NCBI GenBank assembly: GCA_030762175.1 | Contig: CM060831.1 | Coordinates: 1,877,001 to 1,941,000, forward strand | Direction of reading: 5' to 3' | From: Metallyticus violacea | Taxonomy: Eukaryota > Arthropoda > Insecta > Mantodea > Metallyticidae | Length of the DNA stretch: 64,000 bases | Shown here: positions 11,674-23,629 of the stretch, in pieces | Layout: each line of letters opens with the position of its first letter | Numbering within the stretch: the stretch's first letter is position 1 | The notes under the pieces: generated by a model | Seen by the model: only the letters and a program-made list of their open reading frames with translations | What the model was told of the DNA's origin: nothing | Databases searched by the model: none | Program-made: the position numbers and the translations under genes

Positions 11674-12704
11674 GTGGTTTCTCTTTTGTGATACTTATTG
11701 ATTGCAAAAATTCTAATTTTGCTCCCCTAATATCACAGGGGTTATACCAGAACATATTTAATTCCATTAATTAATGTCATTATTTGGATTTTATATTCAT
11801 TTTTACAATAATTCAAGTTGCTGAGAAATTCGCTTAGTTTACGAGTTTGACAGACTGTTTGTAATAGACTGTTTTATGGTCCCAAATCATCATTGACGTC
11901 AAAGCAGTACATATAATTACTTCAAAATGATACTGAAAATGAATCATCATCAAGGTTTGTGTATGATTGTTATACCTGCTACAAGTACCAGTGTTGTTCA
12001 TCATAATCGAATCTCCTACGCCGATATTCAGAAATCGTTGGGAATAAGTAAGCTATAAGACTGAGCCTACCGAATATTAGGTTCGCTCGTAAGGTTTTTT
12101 TTTTTTTATCATGAATTGAAATTCCTTTGTCTAGATAGCCGATCAATAATACAATGGGAGAAGGCTCCGGCTGTCTATTCTGGAATTTTGTAGAACTGAA
12201 GCCCAACAGAAAAACCGACTTGCAGACGATATCAATTTAAAATACTGTATTTGTTTACTTAACTATTATTATTAATCTTATCTTAGTTTACCATTCAGAA
12301 GGATGTATGGTTAGTTGCTCTTTCTAGGATAAGCGTATACTTTTAACTGTTACAGTAGCATAATGTTCTGTCTCCTTCCTCCCTCCAAACTGTCAAGTGA
12401 AGCGGAACGACGCGGTATCTTTAAAGAATTATGGAGAAAGAAAAGTAAATAGTTCGTAAAACGTTAATAATTCATTCCGAGAGTAATTGACAATACCCAC
12501 TGACACATAAAAATAAAGTGATCGCCAGATTTTACGTGACAATTGGAGAACTTCGGGGTGTCTCGTCAAAGCTGTATTCACAACGCGCATGCAGCGACTG
12601 GTACAATGCAGTGGGTGCTTTAAAAGTAATGATCATAACCGCTGGCCGGGAAGTTTAGAAGGAATTGCTCTTTGTTAAGCTCCTGGGTTGAAATCCTACA
12701 CAAT

Positions 12705-13015
12705 TTTATTTTTTTTATTCTTAGTTTTATAAGTGTATATGTAGGACGCTCTTTAACATCTCAGGTCATCAGCGTTCCATTCAATTCAGGGCGTGAAACG
12801 GCCGACAAATTTTGCCCAGAGGCCTCTTCATTCAGGCTTGAGGTTCTTTTTCGTGCCGTAAATGTACGACACGGAACCCACGGCTTTACTGCCCTTCCGA
12901 AGGAAGCCATGCTTGCGATTTTTACGCCCGAAAAAATCCATCGGTCCTGGCCGAGTTTGAATCCGCATCTTGGGTTTAGAAGACAAGTATGGTAACCACT
13001 ATACCACCAGGACCG
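12705..13015 (-). mobile_element. SINE1 (tRNA-derived) copy A
   Basis: On the minus strand the head TCGGTCCTGGTGGTATAGTG begins at about 13015 and has tRNA-like internal promoter boxes. The conserved body follows, including the GGCACGAAAAAGAACCTCAA-type block near 12855, GGCCTCTT near 12820, and a tail ending in an A-rich run (T-rich on plus) near 12705. The internal GGAAGTAAAGCC block reads GGGCAGTAAAGCC here. SINEs of this type carry an RNA polymerase III promoter and are mobilised by a partner LINE. No clean target-site duplication was seen. Confidence 0.85.
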
Positions 13016-15460
13016 ACGTGCAGAACATCATGTTGTATTAATACCATATTATATTTCACTGTACCATTTGAGTTTTATGGCATTACCTATGCACGTGATC
13101 ACAAACTAACATTCTTCACAAATAAATAAATACATGATCAGAAAGTCTATCTTCTAAGGTGAAAACACTTAGAAATAAACAATAATTAATACTGGATGTA
13201 TGAAGCAATATGCCCTCAATCTTCCGGGCATAGATGATATCAGATTTCTACAGTAGTGTGGACGAGAGGCCATAAGCCATCTTTTGTCCATCTTGCATGT
13301 GCAGAGATTGCATTTAGGAAGAAGATGAGTCATGGAACATGAACTTTTCAATACTGCTTTTAACTTAATTTCATTATCACTGACATTATTGAATGTGACA
13401 ATTCTGAATATGGAAAAAGGTTATAACTTAGAGCTAGTTTTGTGGTATATTTAATATAAATTAGATTTTCCATCCTATGTTACAGCCTATCCTAAGAAAA
13501 TAGCCATGCTCCCTCCATAATACGAGTAATATTTCCGTGAGCAAGATTCATTTCAACTGACGTGTTCATTGGTGCAAGAAAATGCGTAAAAAAAGTCTAT
13601 CGAGACTGATCGAATTCTGTTTTTGATAACATAACATGAATTAACTGTTATATGCAGAAAATAAAGCACAATCGGCACAATAGATGTTTTCAGAGAAAAG
13701 TCAAGAGAGATCGAATAATTGGCAAAATGATGGTGCGTGCTCAACTATCTCGAAACTTATATCCTTCATCACGATAATGTGGAACAGTCATTCACCCTGC
13801 TTACTTGTTCTCCGAGGCCTTCAGCGAGCTGCTTTGGCGAAGGACTCTTTATAGCCGTGAAACACTTCCTACAATTTTGTTGTTTAGAATCTTTTATGCA
13901 CAAGTTTAAACAAACCACTCGAAATATTTTGGAGCCAGTTTCCGTGCGTATCAAGCGTATACTTAGCTGTTTTTGAGAAACAGATATTATCCGCATCTAG
14001 ATCTTATCATGTATTTTCCACGGGAACCTTGATCTAACGAAGCACCAAAGATTGTACGGTGCGCAACAGCTGCCTCTATCCTTGCGAACTATAACTTTCA
14101 AGAACTTGATTAAATGCTATAAAAGCAGACAATGGAAAAGACACAATTCTGTTCCGTTAGTGTCTCCAGGGAAACACATAAGCATATTCTCTGACCTTTG
14201 GCCTATTGTTTTTCGCATTTTCATGTGAGATCCCCTCATTTCCACAAGCTATAATATATATAAACAAAATGACAAATTACTTTCATTGATAACTTTGGAC
14301 AGTTAAGTGGCAAAACAAAATTATACTGTAAGACATAATTCAGCATTCTGTGAAATGACTTAATTCGTTTATCTGACATGAACGCAGCACTAGAGAGAAT
14401 GTGAAAGCTGAATGCCTCCCACCAGTCTCTTAAAACTTTCACCGTGCTACGTGCTATTTGGAAATCATTACAACACCGCAGTGGCTAGAACATCTCACTA
14501 TATTTCTTTTATATGTTTATTTCTTGCTTCTCTTTTGCTACTTAAATCTTTAAATGCAATGAGCGGTGAAGTCCATCACGGGCCTTCTGGCCTCCAAATC
14601 GCCCACGGCGAGGTCACGCTAACCGGATCATGGATCTGAGAGGGCCAGGGTATCCAGGTCAAGATTTTGCTTCCCTGTTCAGGAATTAGCAATGAGGGTT
14701 CATCTCAAAACTGCTCCCGCGATGACAAAATAAACAAACATTTGGTTTAAACGGAGAAAAAGTTTAATTACACAAAATTGTTTTATTTCTGCAATAAGTA
14801 TACTCAAAGGTAAACTATTCCTTCTCATGGTCATCTGTGTTTGAGATTTTTCAAATATAAGAAAAAAATCAAATTAGGAGAGCTATTTTTTTAGCAATGT
14901 ATTTTTCGATCAGCTACAAATGTAATTATAGCAACAAACTAATTTGCAAAGAGAGTTTTATGGTTAAACGCAACTTAAATGCAGCCTTTATAATACAATG
15001 AAAGATATGTATTTGTGATACTGTGACGGAAAAAACACACAAGAGACTGTACACTAATACCACCATGCAGTAATTGAAATTAAAGAAGTTTGTGTTGACC
15101 TTAATCGTTGCCAAATTATACATGCAAAGAAGTTTGAATAACGAATCTAATATTTAAAGTTATCAAAATTAGTTTATTCAGTAAAATATGTACCGTGTTT
15201 GTTTAAAATGTTATCTACTGAATTCAAAATGTCAAATGTTAAAGTAATAAAATATTGTTTGCATCGCGTTTTAATGACCTTTCATTACCTAAACAAATTC
15301 ATCTAAAACACTGACATCTTCCATTGACACGGACTTATATGTTGTATTTTAAACGAAAAAATTGCTTTTTTCTTCCAAAAGAAGCAAATTTCTTGAAAAA
15401 AAAATCCTTTTGGAATGTATGAGTTAACATGTATCAGAGTTTTTCTTATACGTTTCTCAG

Positions 15461-15718
15461 TTTTTTTTAATAGTGTTTAACGCCCGTTTTTACTACTGAG
15501 GCACCACAGGCGGTTGAACACTGATGATAAATGAAATGATAATTAGGAAAGGAATTTTTAAGGGAGGAAACGTTTTATGGTACATCCCCGGCATTTGACA
15601 TTTATGACTGAGGAAAACCTGGAAAAAACCTGTCAGAGAGGATGGTCCTGGAGGGATTCGAACCCCAGACCTCCCGTTCACGAGTCCGCGCCTTAACGAC
15701 CTCGGTCACCCGTGGCGG
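15461..15718 (-). mobile_element. SINE2 (tRNA-derived) copy A with 12-bp target-site duplication
   Basis: On the minus strand it begins CCGCCACGGGTGACCGAGGT, continues through GGTTCGAATCCC (B-box) within a class-II tRNA-like head, then GGTTTTCCTCAGTC, AAATGCCGGGGATGTA and GCCTGTGGTGCC, and ends in an A-rich tail. The perfect 12-bp duplication TACGTTTCTCAG flanks it at 15449-15460 and 15719-15730, which fixes both boundaries. The A-box and B-box spacing and the GGTCTGGGGTTCGAATCCC segment resemble Leu/Ser-type tRNAs. Confidence 0.92.
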
Positions 15719-17190
15719 TACGTTTCTCAGGGACTTTATTTTTTTTAAAAATGTTGACATATTAATAAGGCTTAACTGGAAATGAAAACACAAGTAAATT
15801 TAAGTAGAACTTTTACAGTACTATAAAAAAGTATGTAACTAGGCATTTCAGCTTATTTTAGGCAGAAAGTTACGAACTGAAAACTAAACTTTATCGAAAT
15901 TGGTAGCAAGTTTGAAAATGCAAAAAATCACAATAATATCCATGCTATGAGGTCTTTCGTATTATACGAGGGCGCTCTGAGAGTTATTGGCCTCGACAAT
16001 TGGGGTCATCCATCTGGAGATACGTTTCCTTTGTTTATGTTGGTACATCTGCCTTAAAAAAAGTAATATTCAGTAGAAATACAGTATGTAAACTGGGCTG
16101 CAAAAATGCAGATATGGCATATTATCGTTCTCACGTAAGCAAACATGGCTGCAGAAGAAATGCTGATAAAGTAGTACGTGTCCCTTTTCCGGTGACGAAC
16201 CGGCTTCTGCGGTTAGCAACACTAGTGGATTAGCACCAGCAGTGTGTCCGCACACAGCAATCAGTTAAAGTCAGCTGGAGAAGGAAAGTTGCTAGAAATT
16301 GGAGAAAGGATGGGTTAATGGAGTTTTCATGTTTTTAAGAATCCCCGACTTTTAAGTGTTTTTTTACCGTGCCAATGTTTTGGAATTCCCGTTTTTTACC
16401 CTTATTTTATTCAGGCGAGTAGGGATGCGGTGATCTTAAAAGATCTGGTGAAGCGGAAATTTGCGGATTGGGGTTTTTTATTTTTGTTAAATTTGTGTAG
16501 TTGAGTATTATTTTAGTGGATGTGAAGCATACAACATATATGAAAACAAATGCCAAACTTTTCAAAATAGGCGTTAAAATGCAAAAAAAAAAAGTCACCA
16601 TGCAAAACCTTTGTTACGAGGTAAAAATAATGTTAACGTGAAAAAAATATTGGTAGCAAAATTGTTACGATGCAAAAAATAGTTATTATGCAAACAATAC
16701 TGTAAGTGCAAAAAAAAAAAAATTATTTTCAGGTCGCCGTGTGTACTACGTGTTACTATGCTTAGGTGCGTTAATTTCCAGGAAAAAATATAAAATAGCA
16801 TACCCTAAACCAACTTCATCTGAGTTGATAATAGCTCGGGCTTCAAAGACCTATTGAGCCTTGGTGAAAGTTCCCAATATATGTTTTACACCTCGATCAG
16901 GTTTCAACCTGTTTAGGCGTCATGAGGATCGAACCTATCTGAAAGCATTCCACCCTCCTAGGGGTCAGGTATTCTTTACTTATTATTAATATCTCCTTGG
17001 GTCAGACTACTGTTGTTTTCTCTCCCCAGGGTCTGACAAAAAATTCCTGACTAAATGGTTTTCTCTGTCGGGATTTTTATATAGGGTCGGGTATTTCTTA
17101 CTGCTCTCTGGATGGAGAAGATGCGGCAAATAAATCCCATTAGCTGAAAATCAAGAAGTGATGGAAAATATGGGCAGTGGTGACTGAGTC

Positions 17191-17473
17191 TTTTTTGTAT
17201 ATATATAGTGTTAAATGCACGTTTTTACTACTAAGGCACCACAGGCGGTGGACACAGATGAAATGATATATTGGGAAAGCATCTTTTTTTTTTAAGGAAG
17301 GAAACGCTCTACGCTAATTTTAAGGGTATAAGTCACCGACATTTGCCATTCATTTAGACTGAGATAAACTTGAAAAAAAAACTGTCAGGGAGGACGGTTC
17401 TGGTGGGATTCCAAACCCAGACCTCCCGCTCACGAGTCCGCGCCATTAAACGTCCTCGGCCTCCCGTGCTGGT
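17191..17473 (-). mobile_element. SINE2 copy B, inserted in the left arm
   Basis: Same family as 15461-15718, in the same orientation, with a matching GCACCACAGGCGGT block and tRNA-like head. It is flanked by ACTGAGTC (17183-17190) and ACTGAATC (17474-17481). The right arm of the giant inverted repeat carries the uninterrupted site near 21100-21115 (reverse complement GACTGAATCTTTGAAAAG), an empty-site control that confirms the boundaries and places the insertion after the duplication. The body has decayed somewhat and contains a T-rich expansion near 17285. Confidence 0.92.
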
Positions 17474-18247
17474 ACTGAATCGCTGAAAAGATAGTCTTTC
17501 GGTATAAAAGCAAGTCAGGACTTATCAAGTGTGTGAATCAACATCTAGTGGTTTTGAAACATGTATTGCAATAACTACAAATATATCAAAATTTTCCTTT
17601 TTAGCTAACATTCGTTATAGCACTCTCGCCTCAACATTCGTGTGATGATAGGAGGTTCCTACGTAGGAGTAGTGAATATTATTGCAAACGTTGTGACAGT
17701 TATGAACCCAAATTTGTGTTGTATTTGGAAATCATATACCGGATGGTACAGTAAAATACTACTCTCTATTCATCGTAACTTTATAGTAAAGTATTACTCC
17801 GCGTCCTAGTCCCTTTCTTTCGCTGATATTGGCTGTCGAATTTACTAACATAGTAATGTCCGATAACAGCTGTCAAGAGCATGTATTCTGTTTGTTTTGT
17901 CCTTTAGCAAATTCTGTTTACCCTTGAAGTAAAAGAGGTAAGACAGAAACAAATGCTTAATTATAACGTAGACCAGAACGTGTTCACTGCAGTTTTAAAT
18001 TACAATACAAGTAAGTGCATATACATCATTATCATGAACATCATCATTTTATGGTTACACTCCCGTGTGTTTACAGTGTCCGATTCTAGGTGTTTGTAAA
18101 CTCTATAATATACCAAATAGGTGCAAAAAAACATTACAGCACAGTTTATGAATGTCTTCGTTGTGCTTCTTCCATTTGGTTTTAATTAATTGACTGTTTA
18201 TAGTGTGTTTGTATAACTCAAATTATAAGTCTGGTGTAACCTTAGTT

Positions 18248-18251
<4 letters not shown>

Positions 18252-18283
<32 letters not shown>
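18252..18283. repeat. Poly-A tract (32 nt)
   Basis: An uninterrupted run of A. The homologous place in the right arm (near 19880) is a shorter T/A mixed run, so this is slippage within the arm and not a retrotransposon tail. Confidence 0.9.
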
Positions 18284-18288
<5 letters not shown>

Positions 18289-18390
18289 GTAAACAGTGAA
18301 AAGAACCTTTTCGTGAACATGCCCATTTTATAGTTGTTTGCGGTATTTTTTACCGATACTTTTGTCGATATTTTGCTTAAAGATGTATAA

Positions 18391-19729
18391 TTTAGAAAGA
18401 GCATTATGGAACAAATTCAGCATGTTCTACAAATGTCCGGTTTATTTATCCAAAATGTCTGTACTGTCAATCACTACGTAGTTATTACCTCCATAATATT
18501 ACACCACCATTTTTACATGTGTGTGAAAGTGCAAACGCGTCTAGCGCATTTGTTGGTTTTAGTGTGTTTCGTTTCTAAAGTAACAATTGTTGCTATTTTT
18601 TTATGCGAAGAATATACCGTTTAATCAAGTTTATCCAATGTTTTTGATTTTAATTCATATTAAAAGATTAATTTTAGTTATGATTTTTAAATAATGTATT
18701 CGTTTTACAAGTTACCAATACAGTGGACTAATGTATCAAGCTTATAATATTTACTATTCAAAGTACGTTACCAAGTAGTGTTAACATTTGCAAACCTATA
18801 CGAATCTAGAATAACAGACTAAAAAGCTGTACTGCATTCTCACTCCGCTTATAATAAAATATACTTATGTATGATTTGCCATAGTTTTATTTTCTCCTTT
18901 TACTTGTTATTATTCATCTTTATCCCTACCTATTCATTCTGATGTTCTTAAAAGTCTGTTGAGTAAGTGCAACTCTAGCGTTGCCACAAGAACATTTGTG
19001 TTTTTATCGCGATAATACTGTAAATTTGTCAAAGCGTGTCGTTAATTCTGCAAAAAAGAATATCTTCTCACCCCGATTCACTTTTAACACACGATACTGA
19101 AATAAAAAAATATTTAACTTTACTATGTTGCGCGAAAACATAATTTTGTACACAGTCACGGGGTACTTTTCATATTACAACTAAAAATAAATTCAAGCGT
19201 CATGTGACATCTTCACCCCTTTTATCTGCTAAATACATGTAAAAATGTAAGGAGATAGACATACTGTGTGGTTGTAAACAAACATGTCCCAACTACATCG
19301 AAACAATAAGCTGTAAGTAAATGTTTTATTAATTTAACGATGTTGGTTGTGCGTAAACATTTAGCGGTCAAGAAAGGTGACTTGAAGCATCATTCCAAGG
19401 CGCAACTATAGACAAAGTATACCGAGGGTAGGGATGATATAACATCACCTTACTGGTGACGTGGTGGGAGGGGTGGCCGGTTGAGTGGAAATACAATATA
19501 CCTTTTGGCAGATATAAAGAACTGGGTTACAATGCTTAACTATGCAAAATGCGTGACTTTAAATTCGAGAAAAATGGAATTTCCTTTTCAACAGTGACAA
19601 ATAATATTCAAGAAGATGCGAAAGTTTCCCCTCCGAAAACACACAAAGATCAAAAATACAGTCCTAAGTTTTCACTCTTTTTTAAATTATTTGTTCTTTA
19701 AATAGACAACATTAGTTAATATTAGAAAA
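18391..19729. other. Unpaired core of the giant inverted repeat
   Basis: About 1.3 kb with no mirrored partner. It contains a short open frame (18406-18624 on plus, hydrophobic, no known domain) and a GC-richer patch near 19385-19490 (TACCGAGGGTAGGG, GGTGACGTGGTGGGAGGGGT). No transposase or other recognisable coding region was seen. If the structure is a mobile element, this is the place where internal sequence would sit. Confidence 0.5.
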
Positions 19730-21639
19730 CTCAAACTATTTAACTTTGCAAAAAATGAGTAATTTAAAGAAAACTTTCACTGACTATAGTTGGTAAAAAA
19801 TGTCTTCCACACACAACTGTAAAATTGGGTATGTTCATCAAAATGATTCTTACACACTTCATATTGTAGTCTGACTTTTTTTTTAAAAAAAATTTGACTT
19901 TACATGAAGTTTAAATTTTGAATTGTATAAATAAACATTATATAGAGTAAAGTAATTAAATTAAAACCAAATGGGAGTTGCTCAACGAAGACATTCGTAG
20001 GCTGGTCTGTAATGTTTTTGCGTAAACTTGGAATATTAGAGTTTACAAACACATAGCGTCTGACACTGTAAACAAGCAGCCAGGTAACCATAATTTTACA
20101 GTGCATGACAATAAAAACACATAGCGGAAGTAGTTTTGATTGGCTGACCAGTCTCTTTACTACTAAATTATCTCGCGAAGTAGTACCGCTTATTAAACAA
20201 ACATATTGTGTTATTTGTAAGATTTTCTTTTTCATTTTGTTACTACAATAGTAACAAAATAAAATATTTTATTATATTATATTTTCCTTTTATAGATTAT
20301 GATATGTAAAATGTATTATGCATAAGGAAATAATTTTTAATAAATAATAAATGATAAAATTTGGAATATACGTCCCGATATAAGCAACAAGTTGTCGGGA
20401 TGGAGTATCACAGATTTGATTTGATTTTTCATTTTGTTCCTTATAGCGCGAAGGAAATATCTAATTATTAAACAAGAGCATACATGTATATTTTTATTTT
20501 TATTGCTACTATTTCACCAAATGTAAAACATAACTTTGCTGTGCATTTCCTTGTATTGTAATTTAAAACTGGCAATGAACACGTTTCTGGTCTATGTATA
20601 ATTAAGCATTTGTTTCTTCCTTCTTCTTTTAGTACTTCAAATGTAAACAGAATTTGCTAAAGGACAAAGCAACAAATAACACACATGCTCATGATAGCTG
20701 TTAGTAGACATTACTTTGTTAGTAAATGCGATAGCTAATAGCAGCCGTGGGAAGGGACAAGAACGTGAACGCGGAGTAATACTTTATTATATAGTTACGA
20801 GTCCAGAGAATAGACGTTTTACTGTACCGTTCGGTATATGGTTTCCAAATACAATACAAATTGTGGGTTTATAACTGTCACAGAGTTGGCAATAATATTC
20901 ACTACACTTACTTACGTAGGAACCTCCTATCTTATCACATGAATATTAAGATGACAATGCTACAACGATATTTCGCTAAAAATTAAATTCTTGATGTATT
21001 TACCGTTGATACAATAAGTATTTCAAAACCACGAGATGTTATGATTCACACACTTGATAAATCTTGGCTTGCTTTTATGCCGAAAAACTTTATCTTTTCA
21101 AAGATTCAGTCACCACTGCGCATGCGCAATACCTTCCAAGACCTTGGGTTTTCAGCCAACGAGATTGGTTTTCCGCATCTCCTCCCCAGAGAGACTACTA
21201 AGAAATACCTGACCTTAGATTAACAAAAAACAAACAAACAAACAAAAAACAAAGCCGACAGGATAAAAAAAACATTTACGAGGAATTTGCAAAACATGGA
21301 AAATGCATTTAACCTTTTTTTGTCAGACCCTGGGGAGAGAAAACAATAGCAGTCTGACACAAGGGGAAACAATAACAGGTTAATACCTCCCCCCGGGAGG
21401 GTGGAAAACTTTCAGACAGTACTACCCCCCCCCATGGCGCCCAAACAGATTGAAACCTGATCGATGTATAAAACATACACTTTCGCAACTTTCACCAATG
21501 CTCAATAGCCCTTTGGAGCCCGAGTTAGAATCATCTCCGGTGCAGTTGGTTTACGGTATGCTATTTTATCTTTTTTTTTTCCTGGGAATTAACGCACTTT
21601 AGCATTGCACATGTACACACAGGAACTAAAAATGATTTT

Positions 21640-21673
21640 TTCGCGTCGTAAAAAATGTTTGCACAGTCGTTGC

Positions 21674-21718
<45 letters not shown>

Positions 21719-21860
21719 CAAATGCATATATATATGCATTTGAACAATATTTTTGCTTGATAACTATTTTTGCATTTGAACAATATTTTGCTTCGTAACA
21801 AATTTGTTTGTATTTGAACAATATTTTTGTATCGTAACACATTTTTTCGTGTTTACAATT
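21640..21860. repeat. ~30-35-bp minisatellite with (TA)n tract and small palindrome
   Basis: Units of the type GCATTTGAACAATATTTTTG followed by CTTCGTAACA repeat three to four times. A (TA)n tract runs 21679-21712, followed by a palindrome, TTCAAATGCATATATATATG then CATTTGAA. The diverged left-arm counterpart is at about 16570-16725. Confidence 0.8.
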
Positions 21861-22469
21861 TTTTGCATAATCACGTTTTATAAATTTCTTTTAATATATT
21901 TTGCATAATTTACAGCATACTTCTCATCCATCAACTAATGGTCACCCAAACAAATTTAATAAAAATCGACAAATTTCCGCCTCACCATATCTTCGAAGTC
22001 ATGCCAACCCGCACTGGCCTAAAGGGAACCAGGGTAAAAAAAAATCCAAAACATCCCTACGGTAAATAACCTTTTAAGACACGGATTCTTAAATACATGA
22101 AAACCCCGCTAACCACTCCCCAACCCACACACTGCTTGTGCTAATCCACTAGCGGTGCTAGTGGCAGAAGCCGGTTCGTCACAAGAAAAGGGCATATATT
22201 ACTGTTATATCATCATTTTCACGTAAGCAAACATTATGATATATTATTGTTTTCCAAGGATGTAAGCAAACATAACGAGGTGTAAAGCTTTTAAGGCCTA
22301 GTCTTCGTTCTGAATCACATTCCTATTGGTTCACGTGTCACTTCTGATGTATAAGGCATGATGTTTTCCAAATGTTATAGTTTATTACGTTACTGAAGAA
22401 GGTTACATGAACAGGCTGGACTATGTAACACAACATCAACTACAACAACAATAATAATAATAATAATAT

Positions 22470-23110
22470 AATGGGGTTTATATGCAAGGCCTTCTGTATA
22501 TCACATGTCATTCGTTTCCTGAATGAAGTCCTTAAAATACCATAACATTTCATGCATTTTTTTTTTCTGCATGGGATAGTACAAACCAAGGGGTTAAACG
22601 TCTTCCCTTGTTTCTCGCACTTTTTAATGTTTACATTGACGATGCCAATCGGCAATGGCAAGATACTTTCCTTTACTTGCAAATGATCTAATCTTGTTTG
22701 GGGAGACCGAAAATCGACTGCAAATCGCAGTCAACAAATAAACTGTTGCCCAATATAATATGAAAATTGCACTTGAACGGCAATTAAATTTTACAAAATG
22801 CTGGGTTACTTGTAGTGAAAATTGAATAAAAAATTCCGATAAGCAGAAGCTGGGTAAATTAAGCGAATTCCTTACCAAGTAGAGTACCTTTAAAAAGGAA
22901 TACAAAATCAAAAGTAAGGCCTTATTAATTAATGAAATAAATTATGGCATTAATGTGTCGTATTCGCATGACAATCTCTAAAGGTAACTAATAAAAGGAA
23001 AACTGAATTATAATACATTACTTAACAGACTGGTTATTTTTTCTATTCAAAATCACTTCAAAATAAATGTCTATGATGAAATGACTCTAATTTCCAAAGT
23101 TAAGCGGGAA
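22470..23110 (+). pseudogene. LINE reverse-transcriptase fragment in the right arm
   Basis: QGVKRLPLFLALFNVYIDDA near 22585-22650 matches the RT segment before the active site. It is followed by LLANDLILFGE near 22676-22705 (normally FADDLILF) and an LQIAVN segment, then LSEFLTK and VSYSHDN pieces up to about 23000. Part of it (22850-22945) aligns with 11750-11860 in the left arm, so at least that piece was present before the duplication. The catalytic ADD reads AND. It is a dead fragment of a non-LTR retrotransposon; the clade is not assigned. Confidence 0.7.
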
Positions 23111-23629
23111 AAAATTAGAAATTTTGCAATTTATAAGTATTACACATTTTAACAATAATAATTAATAAATTATTATTATTATTATTGAAATAAAACCACA
23201 AAAATGATGGCATACTATTAATTAAATATATCATGAACTGGGCCCTTGGTATTATCTTTACATTCACTAAAATAGAGAAAAATAACAAAGAAACCTTATG
23301 TATTTAAGAAATTTATGTGTCAATAAAACAAAAATATGTTATTATACAATCAAAAGGTTCATCGAATTTCATGGCTTTGAAATTTAATTTAAATGTTATT
23401 CTAGTAAAAACATTTAACGAGAACGTTTTCTGACGTTTATTACAGAGCGCTCTTACATACAAATATAGTTCTCAACATGTGTTAGATTATTATTTCACAT
23501 TTGCTATCTTAACGACGATACTTTGGTTAAATACAAAATACATGCACTGTTATAAATACAGTTTAGTTGATATGCTGAGTCAATTTGTCGTTTCATTTCA
23601 AAACAATAAAGAGAAAATTAAATGTTAGA

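Larger units (their letters stand above)
11862..16124. other. Left-arm-specific segment of the giant inverted repeat
   Basis: This stretch has no counterpart in the right arm beyond a few hundred bases. It contains one copy of each SINE family (12705-13015 and 15461-15718). A GC-richer patch at about 14565-14720 and a few short open frames have no recognisable domain. It is either a set of insertions into the left arm or material lost from the right arm. Confidence 0.5.

Noticed and set aside
15963..16000. Possible solo mariner terminal repeat (TACGAGGGCGCTCTGAGAGT)
   Set aside because: It resembles mariner ends, but no transposase or partner repeat is next to it, so it is mentioned only as a hint for the arm difference.
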